Notes: a model not told the origin generated them from the letters alone. Positions 26,184-35,203 are shown, counted from the first letter of the stretch. The stretch: 64,000 nucleotides of DNA from Actinomadura citrea (GCF_013409045.1 NZ_JACCBT010000001.1:3596001-3660000); one strand, 5' to 3'. Translations and numbers: made by a program.

Positions 26184-26885
26184 TCCCACCTGCGCCTGAC
26201 CTGACGCCTCGCGGCGGATCCACTGGAGCAAGGTCGGGTTGTCGACAGTGGTGATGACACTGATGGTGCTGCGGAGGTGGCGGTCGTGGTCCAGCAGGGC
26301 CAGAAGGCTCGCGGCCAGGTCCGCGCGGGCGGTGTATCTGCCCTCGGCGTGGCCTTCGACAATGGTGTAGTCGGTGACCGACGGCAGGTGGTAGAGCCCG
26401 CTCGGGCGCACGATCGTCCAGTCCAGATCGCTCTCCCGGACCAGCGTCTCCATCCGCCGCATGTCGTCGTACAGCGTCTTGCCGAGGACCCGGGTCACGT
26501 AGGGCAGAAGTACCCGGTTGAACAGGATCCCTGCATCGGCGTAGGGCCGCGGGTCGACCCCGGTCGAGCTGACAACGGCGAGCCGGCGCACCCCGTGCTT
26601 CCGCATCGCGGCGATGATGTTGGCCACGCCCTGCGAATAGGTGCTGATCGGCTTCTTCCCGGCCGGCACCCCCAGCGTCGACAGGACCGCGTCCTGCTTC
26701 TCCACGGCGGCGTGGACGGCATCTCGGTCGAGCACGTCCGCACCGACCACCTCGAGCCGCTCATGGCGCAGGGGGAAGGAGTCCGGCCGCCGGGTGACCG
26801 CGGCGACCTGATGCCCGGCGGCGAGGGCCTGGCCGGTGAGCAGGCGGCCGGTGGGGCCGTTGGCTCCGAAAATCGTGACACGCAA
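26163..26885 (-). CDS. NmrA/SDR-type NAD(P)-binding reductase
   Basis: A 240-residue Rossmann protein starting MRVTIFGANGPTGRLL, with the GxxGxxG dinucleotide motif. It belongs to the atypical short-chain dehydrogenase group that includes NmrA and flavin-reductase-like proteins. The segment SSTGVDPRPYAD fills the usual catalytic-strand position, without a classical YxxxK. It is the third gene of the epimerase/ECF41 operon, 24 bp after the sigma gene. ECF41 factors are known to travel with oxidoreductase or epimerase genes, so it is likely a target or partner. Its substrate is unknown. Confidence 0.85.
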   Translation of the reverse strand: MRVTIFGANGPTGRLLTGQALAAGHQVAAVTRRPDSFPLRHERLEVVGADVLDRDAVHAAVEKQDAVLSTLGVPAGKKPISTYSQGVANIIAAMRKHGVRRLAVVSSTGVDPRPYADAGILFNRVLLPYVTRVLGKTLYDDMRRMETLVRESDLDWTIVRPSGLYHLPSVTDYTIVEGHAEGRYTARADLAASLLALLDHDRHLRSTISVITTVDNPTLLQWIRREASGQAQVGAAHAGF

Positions 26886-26909
26886 GACGATGTGTCCTTT
26901 CCGCGGTTG

Positions 26910-27857
26910 CTAGGAGTGCCGTCGCTCGTCCGGCCGGGCGGGATCCTGGCGAGCCCGCTGTGCCTCGCGCAGGATCGCCCAGGCATCCGCGACCGGGCCC
27001 ACGTGGGCGAGCTTGTCGGGGTTGCTCATCGTGCTGATCGTCTGGATCCGACCGTCGAGGATGTCGAGGGTCCAGGTGTTGACGACCTTGCCGTCGCGAT
27101 CGCGGAAGACGGCGCCCGGCTGGCCGTTCACCTGGCGCGGCTCCACGACACCGCCGATCTGGACGAATGACGGGACGAGCACGCCGAGCGCCCGGGCGAC
27201 GTTGCCCGCACCGAAGATCCCCCTCGCCCACTGCGGGGCCTTGCCGCCGCTGTCGGCGACGATCTGAACGTCGGCGGCGAGCAGGTTCTTGAGCCCGTCG
27301 AGGTCGCCCTCGGCGAACGCGTCGAAGAACCGCGTCGCGAGTTCCTCGCGCTCCCTCCGGTCGGCCTCGAACCGGGGCCGCCCCTCGTCCATGTGGCGGC
27401 GTGCCCGAACCGCGAGCTGGCGGCATGCGGCCTCCGACCGGCCGACCGCCGAGGCGACCTCGGGGAAGCCGAACCCGAACACCTCGCGCAGCACGAAGAC
27501 GGCGCGCTCCAGCGGGCTGAGCCGTTCCAGCAGCAGCAGAGCCGCCATCGATACCGAGTCGGCGAGTTCGGCCGAGCGTTCCGGGTCCTGGTAGGGGTCG
27601 GTGAGCAGCGGCTCGGGGAACCACGGGCCGACGTACTCCTCCCGCCGGACGCGGGCCGAGCGCAACACGTTGATCGAGAGCCGGGTGACCACGGCCGACA
27701 GGAACGCCTTGGCCGACGTGGGCCGGGCCGGCGTGGCGGCATAGCGAATCCAGGTCTCCTGGACGGTGTCCTCGGCCTCGGTCACGGTGCCCAGGATCCG
27801 GTAGGAGATCGAGAACAGCAGCGGACGCAGCTCTTCGAACTCCTCGGCCCGGGTCAC
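26910..27857 (-). CDS. ECF41-type RNA polymerase sigma factor with SnoaL-like domain
   Basis: A protein of 315 residues. Region sigma2 is visible as LFSISYRILGTVTEAEDTVQ and sigma4 as FGFGFPEVASAVGRSEAACR, followed by a 120-residue SnoaL-like C-terminal domain. That domain carries SGGK and the NPDKL motif that mark ECF41 factors (SigJ-like), where it replaces an anti-sigma factor and modulates activity. The GTG at 27857 overlaps the epimerase stop as GTGA, so translation is coupled. A TGTCACA-N16-TGTC promoter at 28829-28855 starts the operon, matching the known ECF41 consensus TGTCACA-N16-CGTC at nearly every base. Autoregulation is therefore likely. The triggering signal is unknown. Confidence 0.92.
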   Translation of the reverse strand: MTRAEEFEELRPLLFSISYRILGTVTEAEDTVQETWIRYAATPARPTSAKAFLSAVVTRLSINVLRSARVRREEYVGPWFPEPLLTDPYQDPERSAELADSVSMAALLLLERLSPLERAVFVLREVFGFGFPEVASAVGRSEAACRQLAVRARRHMDEGRPRFEADRREREELATRFFDAFAEGDLDGLKNLLAADVQIVADSGGKAPQWARGIFGAGNVARALGVLVPSFVQIGGVVEPRQVNGQPGAVFRDRDGKVVNTWTLDILDGRIQTISTMSNPDKLAHVGPVADAWAILREAQRARQDPARPDERRHS

Positions 27858-28786
27858 GCCAGCTCTTCCTTGAAGCCCTGCCGCCAGGACGGGTAGCGCG
27901 GCTCCCAGCCGAGCTCCCGCTTGGCCTTGGCGCTGGAGAAGCCCCGCCCCTCGGTCATCATCACCACCGCCTGGTCGCCGGCGAGCAGCCGGGCCAGCCA
28001 CACCGGGACCCGCCTCGGTCGCTTCGCGCCGGCGCACCCCGCCAGGTAGGGGAGCCACTCGCTCGCCGGGGCCGGGTCGTCGTCGACGATGTTGTACACC
28101 CCGCGCGCCTTCTGTTCCACGGCCAGGACCGTGGCACTGGCCGCGTCGTCCAGATGCACCCACGAGCTGTAGCCGGTACCACGCCCCACCAGCGGGTACT
28201 GCCGCTTGCGCAGCAACTCGACCTGGTCGTCGATGGCGCCCGGCCCGTAGAACGCGCCGTACCGCAGGACCGCGCCGCCCGCCTTGAGGACCACGTCCTC
28301 CACCCGGCTCAACGCCTTCAAGCCCACGTTCGCGGCCGTCCCCTCGAGCAGGTCCAACGGATCCTCCTCGGTCTTCACCCATCCGCCCTCGCGGATGCCG
28401 TTCCACGAGGCGTACCCCTGCGCGACGAAATGGGGTACGCCGGTCGCCTCTGCGGCGGCCAGCAGGTGGTCGGTCCCCTCCGTGCGCAGCCGGTTGGTCT
28501 TGGCGAACCATCGGTCCGGATGCTTGATGTCGGGCTTGCCGGCGTGCGCCATCGAGATCGCGGTCATCTGGTGCACGACCACGTCCGGCCGCGCGGCCGC
28601 CACCGCCTCCCCGACCGCAGCCGCGTCCAGCCCGTCCATCACCACACCGTCCGCGCCCAACCGCTCCAGCAGGTCCAGCTTCGCCCGGCTCGTGGTCGTC
28701 GCCGTCACCTGATGGCCCCGTGCCACCAACTGCGGTACCAACCGCTGCCCCAGGACCCCGCTCCCACCAGCCACGAACACTCGCAT
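27854..28786 (-). CDS. NAD-dependent epimerase/dehydratase, first gene of the ECF41 operon
   Basis: A 310-residue extended SDR starting MRVFVAGGSGVLGQRLV, with the nucleotide-binding glycine motif. It has WVHLDDAASATVLAVE and GVYNIVDDDPAPASEW, characteristic of the sugar-epimerase-like group. The catalytic tyrosine region is variant. The ATG at 28786 has GGAAGGTG upstream. It is directly followed by, and overlaps, the sigma gene. Epimerase genes are among the standard neighbours of ECF41 factors. Its physiological substrate is unknown. Confidence 0.87.
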   Translation of the reverse strand: MRVFVAGGSGVLGQRLVPQLVARGHQVTATTTSRAKLDLLERLGADGVVMDGLDAAAVGEAVAAARPDVVVHQMTAISMAHAGKPDIKHPDRWFAKTNRLRTEGTDHLLAAAEATGVPHFVAQGYASWNGIREGGWVKTEEDPLDLLEGTAANVGLKALSRVEDVVLKAGGAVLRYGAFYGPGAIDDQVELLRKRQYPLVGRGTGYSSWVHLDDAASATVLAVEQKARGVYNIVDDDPAPASEWLPYLAGCAGAKRPRRVPVWLARLLAGDQAVVMMTEGRGFSSAKAKRELGWEPRYPSWRQGFKEELA

Positions 28787-28828
28787 GACCATCACCTTCC
28801 GACGAGATCTCCTGCCTTCGCTACCCGA

Positions 28829-28855
28829 GACAAATCAGCCCGACTTTCTGTGACA
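28829..28855 (-). promoter_or_regulatory. ECF41-type promoter of the epimerase-sigma operon
   Basis: On the minus strand TGTCACA (28855-28849), 16 bp, then TGTC (28832-28829), 43 bp before the epimerase start. The reported ECF41 consensus is TGTCACA-N16-CGTC. A near-identical element precedes the second ECF41 operon. Confidence 0.75.
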
Positions 28856-28910
28856 TGACGGGCTGACCCATTCTGGGAGCCGGGCCGGCCGTGACGTCGT
28901 GAGCGGCTCG

Positions 28911-29145
28911 ATGGCCTCGATCCGGTAGTTGCCGCAGTGCTGGGCGCCGAGGTCCGGCGGTAGCCGATACCGCTGATCATCATGAGGTCGCCGATGCGGT
29001 CGTGGACGTTCCAGTGCGACCGGTCGTAGCGGTTCCGGTCGCCGCCGACCCCCTAGACGGGGGCGGGGACCTGGTGGATCGGAAACTCGTCGACCGGGAA
29101 GACGCCAGGCATCCCGGGCACAGGGGGACCTCCGGGCCGCTTCAT
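28911..29145 (-). pseudogene. Remnant of a hypothetical protein, coupled to the PEP-utilising enzyme
   Basis: The minus strand from ATG 29145 reads MKRPGGPPVPGMPGVFPVDE, then FPIHQVPAPV, a TAG stop at 29054-29056, and continues in the same frame as GVGGDRNRYDRSHWNVHDRI, then GDLMMISGIGY. A frameshift leads to PDLGAQHCGNYRI. This looks like the start of an actinobacterial family of unknown function, broken by one stop and one shift. Its ATG overlaps the stop of the upstream enzyme gene as ATGA, so the two were once coupled. Confidence 0.65.
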
Positions 29146-31562
29146 GGGCTGGTGGGAGAGGACGGGACCGAAGTGCGGTCCAGCCGCGTCACGGTGCCGC
29201 GGTCCCCGTCGACCCGGACCCGGTCGCCGGTGCAGAGCACGCGGGTGGCGCCCTGGGTGTTGACCACGCAGGGCAGGCCGTACTCGCGGGCGACGACCGC
29301 GCCATGGGAGACCGAACTGCCGATGTCGGTGACGAGCGCGGCGATCAGGGTGAAGTAGGGCGTCCACCCGACGTCCGTCACGGGGGCGACCAGGACCTCA
29401 CCGGGCTGCAGTTCCCGAGCCTGCGCGATCGTGGTCGCGACCCGGACGGTCCCCTCGACGACACCGCCGCACGCGGAACGACCGACGATCACACCGCCCT
29501 CGGCTGGCTCCGGGGGCTTCGGCCGCGTCGGAACGGGCTTGCCGACGCTGACGTCCGGGAAGTCGAGCCGGGCCTGGTACGGAAGCGCCGCCCGGCGCGC
29601 CTCGGCGCGGTCGATCAGGTCCCCGGCGTCGTCGGTGCTCAGCAGGTCCGGCAGCTCCGACCGGTCGAAGAAGAACACCAGGTCCGCGTCGGGCAGCCGC
29701 CCCGTCGCGGCCAGCTGCTCGCCCAGGAGGCGATAGCCGAGGCCGAGCCGGTGGGCGACCAGGACCATCCGCGACTTGGTGGCCTCGCGTCCGCGTGCCC
29801 CGGCCCGCGCGAGCCGGGCCATCACCCGTACCGCCCGGGAAACGCCTTCCGGCGCAGGTGGGACCGTGCGGACGGCGTCGCCGGTGAGAAGGCGGGCCCG
29901 GAGCATGGCCTGCATGATCGTGCCGAGCCCTTCCGGGTCGTCCCCCCACGACGGTTCGCGCAGGCACAACTCCCGGTAGCCCCGATGGCCGTGGCGCCGC
30001 AGAAACCCGTTGAACGCGCGGCTGGTCGGACCACCGCCTCCGGTCAGCCGGACCACGGCCTCGGCGGCGTCCGGTTCGAGGAACGCCTTGGCTTCCGTCC
30101 CGTCCGCGGCCAGCCGGGCCACCACGCCGTCCAACTGCTCCAGCATGACGGCGCTCTCGACGTTGGTGGCGCCGGCCAGCAGTACCGCGGCCCGGGAGCG
30201 GCCCTCGTCCTCGCTTCGGCCCGCGCGGATCGCTTCGCGCACCACCGTCTGCTCCAGCACGTTCGCGGCGACGGCGGAGCGCGCGGAGGACCGGACGTGG
30301 GTGAGGGTGGCCTCGTTGTAGAGCTCGATCGCAGAGTCCAGCTCGGTGAGCAGCGCTGCCGGCTCCGCCGCGGACGGCGTCTCGGAGCGCGCCAGGTCGC
30401 GGTCAAGGCGGCGGATCGCCCGTCCCGCCGAGAGCGTGAACGTGGTCAGCCGGACGGTGTTGACCAGGCGGAGCAGGAACGGCTTCGGCGGCACCGGCAC
30501 CAGTTCGTCCACCACCCTGCCCGCGATCGAGAGCGAGTACTGCTCCAGCGAGTTGCCCAGGATCCCCGAGCTCAGGGCCGTGCCCTCGGTCATGTTGAGG
30601 AACAGGTGACCCGAGAAGTAGCCCAGCTGCAGCCAGCGGTCCTCCCGGTAGGAGTCCTGGAAACCGGCGGTGACCTGGACCATCTGCATCGCGTACTCGA
30701 TCGCCCGCCCGCTCACGGACGCCGTGAGCGGGCAGAAGGCGCCGGGCATCATCTCGCCGATGTTGCACCGGGTGTAGACGTGGTCCTCGCCGGCCACCGT
30801 GCTGTCCATCTCGCTCAGGTCCCCGGGCAGGGTGGTGATCGGCCGCGCCTGGAGCCAGCGGATCTCGCCGGTCCGGTCGATCGCCCATTCGAGGTCCAGG
30901 GGCATTCCCCACCGCGCCTCCGCGGCGCGGGCGCCTGCCGCGACGGCCATGACCTCGTCGTCGTCGAGCGCCGGACGGGACGCGATCTGGCGGTCCACGA
31001 TCCGCCCGGAGCGGTCGACCTCGTAATGGTCGGGGCTCGCGGAGCCGTCGACCAACGACTCCGCCAGGCCGAGAACCGCGTCGACCACGCAAAGCTCGCG
31101 CCGGCCGCTCGCCGGATCCGCGGTGAACACGACACCGGCGGCCCGCGCGTCGACCATCTCCTGGACCACCAGGTGCATCGCGCCGGAGATGCCGGCGGCC
31201 GACCGGTAGGCGGTCGCACGCTCCGAAGACGCGGAGGCCGCGCAATGCCCGATCGCGGCGAGGAGCTCGTCGTATCCGCCGACCCCTAGAACCGACTCGT
31301 ACTGACCGGCGAAGGAGCTCTCGACACCGTCCTCGCCCGAAGCCGAGGAACGCACCGCGACCGCCTTTCCCGAGCCGGCCATCCGGGCGTAGCGCGCTTC
31401 GAGCCCGGAGGGAAGGGCGGCGGCGTCGGCGTTCGCGATGACGAACGCGGCCGGCACCGAGAACCCGGCGGCGGCGAGCGTCGCGAGGCCGAGGGCCTTG
31501 CCGCCGTACCTCGCGTCGGTGACGTCCGACAACTCGACGAGCTCGCTCCGGGGGTGCCGCAC
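29142..31562 (-). CDS. PEP synthase/rifampicin phosphotransferase-like enzyme
   Basis: A protein of about 806 residues in three parts. The N-terminal ATP-grasp pyruvate/PEP-binding domain includes KAVAVRSSASGEDG and FAGQYESVL. A long helical middle domain of about 400 residues follows. The C-terminal swivelling phosphohistidine domain contains SVSHGAVVAREYGLPCVV, with the catalytic His. This layout is that of rifampicin phosphotransferase and related dikinases, which phosphorylate a substrate bound by the middle domain. The substrate here is not predictable. The GTG at 31562 lies seven bases after the -10 TAACGT, so the message is probably leaderless. A divergent TetR gene starts 27 bp away and likely controls it. 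Confidence 0.85.
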   Translation of the reverse strand: MRHPRSELVELSDVTDARYGGKALGLATLAAAGFSVPAAFVIANADAAALPSGLEARYARMAGSGKAVAVRSSASGEDGVESSFAGQYESVLGVGGYDELLAAIGHCAASASSERATAYRSAAGISGAMHLVVQEMVDARAAGVVFTADPASGRRELCVVDAVLGLAESLVDGSASPDHYEVDRSGRIVDRQIASRPALDDDEVMAVAAGARAAEARWGMPLDLEWAIDRTGEIRWLQARPITTLPGDLSEMDSTVAGEDHVYTRCNIGEMMPGAFCPLTASVSGRAIEYAMQMVQVTAGFQDSYREDRWLQLGYFSGHLFLNMTEGTALSSGILGNSLEQYSLSIAGRVVDELVPVPPKPFLLRLVNTVRLTTFTLSAGRAIRRLDRDLARSETPSAAEPAALLTELDSAIELYNEATLTHVRSSARSAVAANVLEQTVVREAIRAGRSEDEGRSRAAVLLAGATNVESAVMLEQLDGVVARLAADGTEAKAFLEPDAAEAVVRLTGGGGPTSRAFNGFLRRHGHRGYRELCLREPSWGDDPEGLGTIMQAMLRARLLTGDAVRTVPPAPEGVSRAVRVMARLARAGARGREATKSRMVLVAHRLGLGYRLLGEQLAATGRLPDADLVFFFDRSELPDLLSTDDAGDLIDRAEARRAALPYQARLDFPDVSVGKPVPTRPKPPEPAEGGVIVGRSACGGVVEGTVRVATTIAQARELQPGEVLVAPVTDVGWTPYFTLIAALVTDIGSSVSHGAVVAREYGLPCVVNTQGATRVLCTGDRVRVDGDRGTVTRLDRTSVPSSPTSP

Positions 31563-31569
31563 GGCAGTT

Positions 31570-31579
31570 ACGTTACACT
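31570..31579. promoter_or_regulatory. Fused divergent -10 elements (leaderless pair A)
   Basis: ACGTTACACT holds TAACGT on the minus strand (31575-31570) and TACACT on the plus strand (31574-31579), sharing the central TA. A minus-strand -35 TTGTTC at 31597-31592 is spaced 16 bp away. The minus start point falls on the GTG at 31562; the plus transcript would have about four leader bases before ATG 31590. Confidence 0.6.
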
Positions 31580-31589
31580 GTGCTCGAAA

Positions 31590-32198
31590 ATGAACAACCC
31601 CTCGGGAAGACCCCGTGACGCTCGCATCGACGACGCCGTTCTGACGGCCGCCGCCGAGCTGCTGGCAGAGGTCGGCTACGCCGAACTGACCGTGGCCGCC
31701 ATCGCCGACCGCGCCGGAACATCCCGGCCCGCGGTCTATCGGCGCTGGCCCAGCAAAGCCCACCTCGTCCACGAGGCGACCTTCCGGGACGGCGTCACCG
31801 CCGGCGCACCCCGGACAGGCTCGTTCGCCGAAGATCTGCACGAACTGGTGAGACGGACCGCGGAGCTCCTGACCACTCCCATGGCCCGGATCGCCGTACC
31901 CGGCCTGATAGCCGAAGCCGCGACCGACCCGGTCATCCACCAACGCCTCCTCGAACGATTCTCCGCCGGGGGATGGCGCGGGCTCGACGCCACCCTCGCC
32001 GCGGCCGTCACGAGCGGAGAGCTCGACGCCGAGGTCGACGCACTCGTGCTGCTGGAGATGATCATCGGCCCCGCCCTGGCCGCAATGCTGACCAGGGGCC
32101 CCGACGGCCTCACACCGGACTGGGTCGCCAAGACGGCCCGCATCCTCCTCAACGGCGTGAGGCCTGCGAACTACAGGCGAAATCCAGACGACTCCTGA
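31590..32198 (+). CDS. TetR-family regulator, divergent from the PEP-utilising enzyme
   Basis: A 202-residue protein. The helix-turn-helix is VAAIADRAGTSRPAVYRRWP and the C-terminal half is a TetR_C-like helical domain (LVLLEMIIGPALAAML). The ATG at 31590 is 27 bp from the divergent GTG of the dikinase-like gene, leaving room only for a shared promoter. It therefore almost certainly regulates that gene and itself. The ligand is unknown; if the enzyme modifies an antibiotic, that molecule would be the first guess, but no evidence here supports it. Confidence 0.9.
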   Translation: MNNPSGRPRDARIDDAVLTAAAELLAEVGYAELTVAAIADRAGTSRPAVYRRWPSKAHLVHEATFRDGVTAGAPRTGSFAEDLHELVRRTAELLTTPMARIAVPGLIAEAATDPVIHQRLLERFSAGGWRGLDATLAAAVTSGELDAEVDALVLLEMIIGPALAAMLTRGPDGLTPDWVAKTARILLNGVRPANYRRNPDDS

Positions 32199-32333
32199 TC
32201 TGGGCATCGCAACGTGGAGACCGGAACCAGGTCGTCCAATGCGGCGTGACGCGGTGCCCTCAACGCGGGCGCGTACTGCGTGCCTGGGGCGGGGCGCCCA
32301 CGCTCGGAGGTCAAGCTCAGATCGGTGCGGGAG

Positions 32334-33362
32334 TCACGTGGTCGGTCCCGTCGTTCTCCCCAGTTCGGTCGCCAGGGCGGTGATCGTCTCTTCCGGATGC
32401 GTCGATCCGGGGAAGTAGGCGCAGACCCGTTCGGCCACGTCGCCGAACCGGGCCTTCATCTCGCCGGCGCACTCGGCCGGCGTTCCGACGACCGCCAGCG
32501 TCCGCATCATCGTGTCGTCGATCAGGCCGATCATCGTCATGATGTCGCCGGTCTTCGACAGCGCGTTCAACTCGGGTTGCAGATCCCCCCAGCCCTCGAT
32601 GTCCAGGACCGGCCTGTACGCCGGGGTCGAGCCGTAGAACGCCAGCAGCGCCTTCACTCCGAAGGCCGCGGCCTCGATCTCCTCGGGGGTGTCGCCCATC
32701 GCGACGATCGCCTGCGGGTACAGGTCGATCCGTTCGCGACCCGCCAGTTCCAAGCCTTCGGCCACGGCGGGAAGAGTGCGCTCGCGAAAATGTCGATGGC
32801 TGTGGAACGGCATCACCAGCAGTCCATCGGCGACCTCGGCCGCGGTCCGGGTCATCACCGGGCCCAGCGCACCGAGCAGGACCGGCGGCACGCCGTACGG
32901 GTTCGGTCCGGGGACGAACGTCGCGGGCATCAGGGTGTGCTTGGTGAACTCGCCGCGGAAATCCAGCGGGGTGCCGTCCTGCCAGGAGTTCAGGATCGCC
33001 TTCACCGCGAGCACCGTCTCGCGCATCCGGGCTGCCGGCCTGCTCCAGGTCGAGCCGTACCGGTTCTCGATGTGCGGCCTGATCTGCGAGCCCAGTCCGA
33101 GCCGGAACCGCCCCTTGCTGAGCAGTTGCAGGTCGTAGGCCATGTTGGCCAGGTTCATCGGACTGCGGGGGATCGCGATCGCGACGTTGGTCATCAGGTC
33201 GGTCGGCGGTACGTCCGACGAGCCGGCCGCGACGATCAGGGGCAGGAACACGTCGTGCGGGCCCTCGAACGTGAACAGGCCGTCCACCCCGGCGGCGATC
33301 AGTGCGCGGGCACGCTGCGCCGCCTCGTCCGGCCGGCCGTCCAGTTGCACATCCAGCTTCAC
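32334..33362 (-). CDS. LLM-class F420-dependent oxidoreductase
   Basis: A 342-residue luciferase-like TIM barrel. The start VKLDVQLDGRPDEAAQ at GTG 33362 fits the usual beginning of this group and has GGAG eight bases upstream; the frame runs on to 33443 without sense. Other landmarks are RFRLGLGSQIRPHIENRYG and VPPVLLGALGPVMTRTAAEV, which are family motifs near the F420-binding face. Such enzymes use reduced F420 to act on diverse substrates. It ends near a TetR gene on the opposite side but has no clear operon partner. Confidence 0.9.
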   Translation of the reverse strand: MKLDVQLDGRPDEAAQRARALIAAGVDGLFTFEGPHDVFLPLIVAAGSSDVPPTDLMTNVAIAIPRSPMNLANMAYDLQLLSKGRFRLGLGSQIRPHIENRYGSTWSRPAARMRETVLAVKAILNSWQDGTPLDFRGEFTKHTLMPATFVPGPNPYGVPPVLLGALGPVMTRTAAEVADGLLVMPFHSHRHFRERTLPAVAEGLELAGRERIDLYPQAIVAMGDTPEEIEAAAFGVKALLAFYGSTPAYRPVLDIEGWGDLQPELNALSKTGDIMTMIGLIDDTMMRTLAVVGTPAECAGEMKARFGDVAERVCAYFPGSTHPEETITALATELGRTTGPTT

Positions 33363-33654
33363 TGGCCGATCTCCATTCGCGCAGAGCCGAGTGTCCGCCG
33401 GCGAGGGGCGAGGACGCCGCAACGAGCTTCGCATCTCAGACAAGCCGGCGGGAACATTCTGAGCCCCGGCGACCTACGGAGCACGGAGAGGGTGGGGCTC
33501 GGAGAGCATCGATGCTCGCTGAAGGCTTGGTGGGAGTCTTTGCGAGTCGGCTACTCGGCTACTCGGCCCCGAAGGATCGAGCTGCTCGTGGGCTTCTCCC
33601 CGGGATGGACGTGATTTCGGCAAGAGCACAGGGGCGGCCGGAACCGCGGGCGTG

Positions 33655-34251
33655 CTACCGGGTGGGTGTGGCGGATGGGGCGAGGCCGGTGAATGCGAGG
33701 TCAACGATGGCGTTGACATGGTCGGTGTCGGCTATGCGCGGGGTGAGCAGCCGGCGGTAGTAGGCGGCGCCGTAGAGCAGTTCGGTGACGAGGACCGGGT
33801 CGGCGTCGGCGCGGACCTGGCCTTCGCGCTGCGCCGTCCTTATGCGTTCGGCGGCGGCGCCCGCCAAGTGACCGATGAAGCTGTCCCACAGGGCCCGGTG
33901 GAGGTCGGGGTCGTGCTGGGCTTCGCCGATCAGTGCGCGGTAGTGCGGAAAGACGTCCGGGTCGCCGAGGATTCGAGAGGCCGCCGCCATCTGCGCCTTG
34001 ATGTCGGCGATGAAGTCCCCGGTATCGGGGAAGGACGCGTCCATCTTCCACGTGGACAGTAGGCCGTCCAGCAGCACGGCGCCCTTGGACGGCCACCACC
34101 GGTAGATCGTGTTCTTGCCGACGCCGGCGCGGGCGGCGATGCCCTCGATGCTGAGTTTGCGGTACCCGACCTCCTGGCACAGGTCCATGGCGGCCTTGAT
34201 GACGGCGTTGGCGGCCTCTTCACTGCGGCGCTCGGGACGTCTAGGTGACAT
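33655..34251 (-). CDS. TetR-family regulator of the DsbA-like gene
   Basis: A 198-residue protein with N-terminal helix-turn-helix (IEGIAARAGVGKNTIYRWWP) and a TetR_C domain. The ATG at 34251 is used; upstream in-frame residues overlap the operator region. It is divergent from the DsbA-like gene at 34366. The gap holds two copies of a 14-bp ACGGAACG-type palindrome flanking a promoter, so it very probably represses that gene and perhaps itself. Its ligand is unknown. Confidence 0.9.
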   Translation of the reverse strand: MSPRRPERRSEEAANAVIKAAMDLCQEVGYRKLSIEGIAARAGVGKNTIYRWWPSKGAVLLDGLLSTWKMDASFPDTGDFIADIKAQMAAASRILGDPDVFPHYRALIGEAQHDPDLHRALWDSFIGHLAGAAAERIRTAQREGQVRADADPVLVTELLYGAAYYRRLLTPRIADTDHVNAIVDLAFTGLAPSATPTR

Positions 34252-34276
34252 GCGGACAGCATATCCCTCAGACGGC

Positions 34277-34342
34277 ACGGAACGTTCCGTATTGACTATG
34301 TGCAGGGCGGCGGGCATGCTGAGGCGGCACGGAACGATCCGT
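34277..34342. promoter_or_regulatory. Two TetR operators around the DsbA-like gene promoter
   Basis: ACGGAACGTTCCGT (34277-34290, perfect palindrome) and ACGGAACGATCCGT (34329-34342, one central mismatch) lie 52 bp apart, centre to centre. Between them, TTGACT (34292-34297), 17 bp and CATGCT (34315-34320) form a plausible plus-strand promoter. Confidence 0.75.
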
Positions 34343-34365
34343 ACCGCCAGTGAGGGACGAGTCCC

Positions 34366-35007
34366 ATGAAAGTTGAGTTCACCCACGACATCGCCTGCGT
34401 CTGGTCGGCGCTCGGCTACGCCCGCTTCCAGCGGGCCGCCGAGGAGTACCGGGCAGGTGGCGGCGAACTGGAAGTCGTCTTCAGGCCGTACCGGACCGCG
34501 GGCTCGTCAGCGGGAACGTCGCCGGGCAGCGGCCACTTCCAGCTCGTCCCCGCCGCGCGGGCCGAGCAGATCGCGCGGGCGGCTGCGGCCGACGGCCTGG
34601 TGGTGAAGCTCGACCGGATCGTGCCCGCCCGCACCGCCCAGGCCCACCGGCTCATCGCACTGGCGGCCGACCACGGCGCCGCCGAGGACATGGCCGCTCG
34701 CCTGTACCGTGCCCACTTCACCGACGGTCTGGACATCGCCGACGCGAACGTGCTGCGGGGCCTGGCGCACACGATCGGCGTCCGCTGGGACAGCGAGAAG
34801 GTCTGCGAGCGGCCCCACGCGGAACCTGCGCGATCCGCAGATGCGCCCGGCCCGCGAGTGCCGGTCTTCCGGTTCCCCGACGAGACCGTCCTCGTTGGAG
34901 CCGTGTCACTCGCCGCGCTGCGGAGTGAGCTGAGGCGGACCGACCTGACGCACCGACGCGGTCGGCCATCGCCCGACCGCTTGCCAACCGCAGGATCAGT
35001 GCTCTGA
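34366..35007 (+). CDS. DsbA/FrnE-like thioredoxin-fold protein lacking the CxxC motif
   Basis: A 213-residue protein that starts MKVEFTHDIACVWSALGYAR. FrnE/DsbA-type 2-hydroxychromene-isomerase relatives normally have CPWCYIG at this place; here it is CVWSALG, so the second Cys is lost and disulphide exchange by the usual mechanism is unlikely. The helical insert (HRLIALAADHGAAEDMAARLY) and late cis-Pro region (RVPVFRF) match the family. It is divergent from a TetR gene and carries two operators in its promoter. A glutathione- or mycothiol-type transferase or isomerase role is possible. No cofactor is visible. Confidence 0.75.
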   Translation: MKVEFTHDIACVWSALGYARFQRAAEEYRAGGGELEVVFRPYRTAGSSAGTSPGSGHFQLVPAARAEQIARAAAADGLVVKLDRIVPARTAQAHRLIALAADHGAAEDMAARLYRAHFTDGLDIADANVLRGLAHTIGVRWDSEKVCERPHAEPARSADAPGPRVPVFRFPDETVLVGAVSLAALRSELRRTDLTHRRGRPSPDRLPTAGSVL

Positions 35008-35203
35008 CCAACGCCACGCGCCGAGGCGAGAAGCGCAACCGCGGTCGCCGAAGCCGACGGGTGGCCAGTCCAGCGAATCCGGCGAACACTGCGCTCGCCG
35101 GAACTACGTCCGTGCAGGTGAGGCCATAGTGTCCGGCGGCCCCCACGGAATAACGCTGACGCGGCGCCCGCTGTAGTCATTGCCAAAGGACGAGGGAGAC
35201 GAC

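Noticed and set aside
33549..33572. Short direct repeats of CGGCTACT
   Set aside because: About two and a half units only, in a gap without other structure; no CRISPR spacing, and too short for a minisatellite claim.
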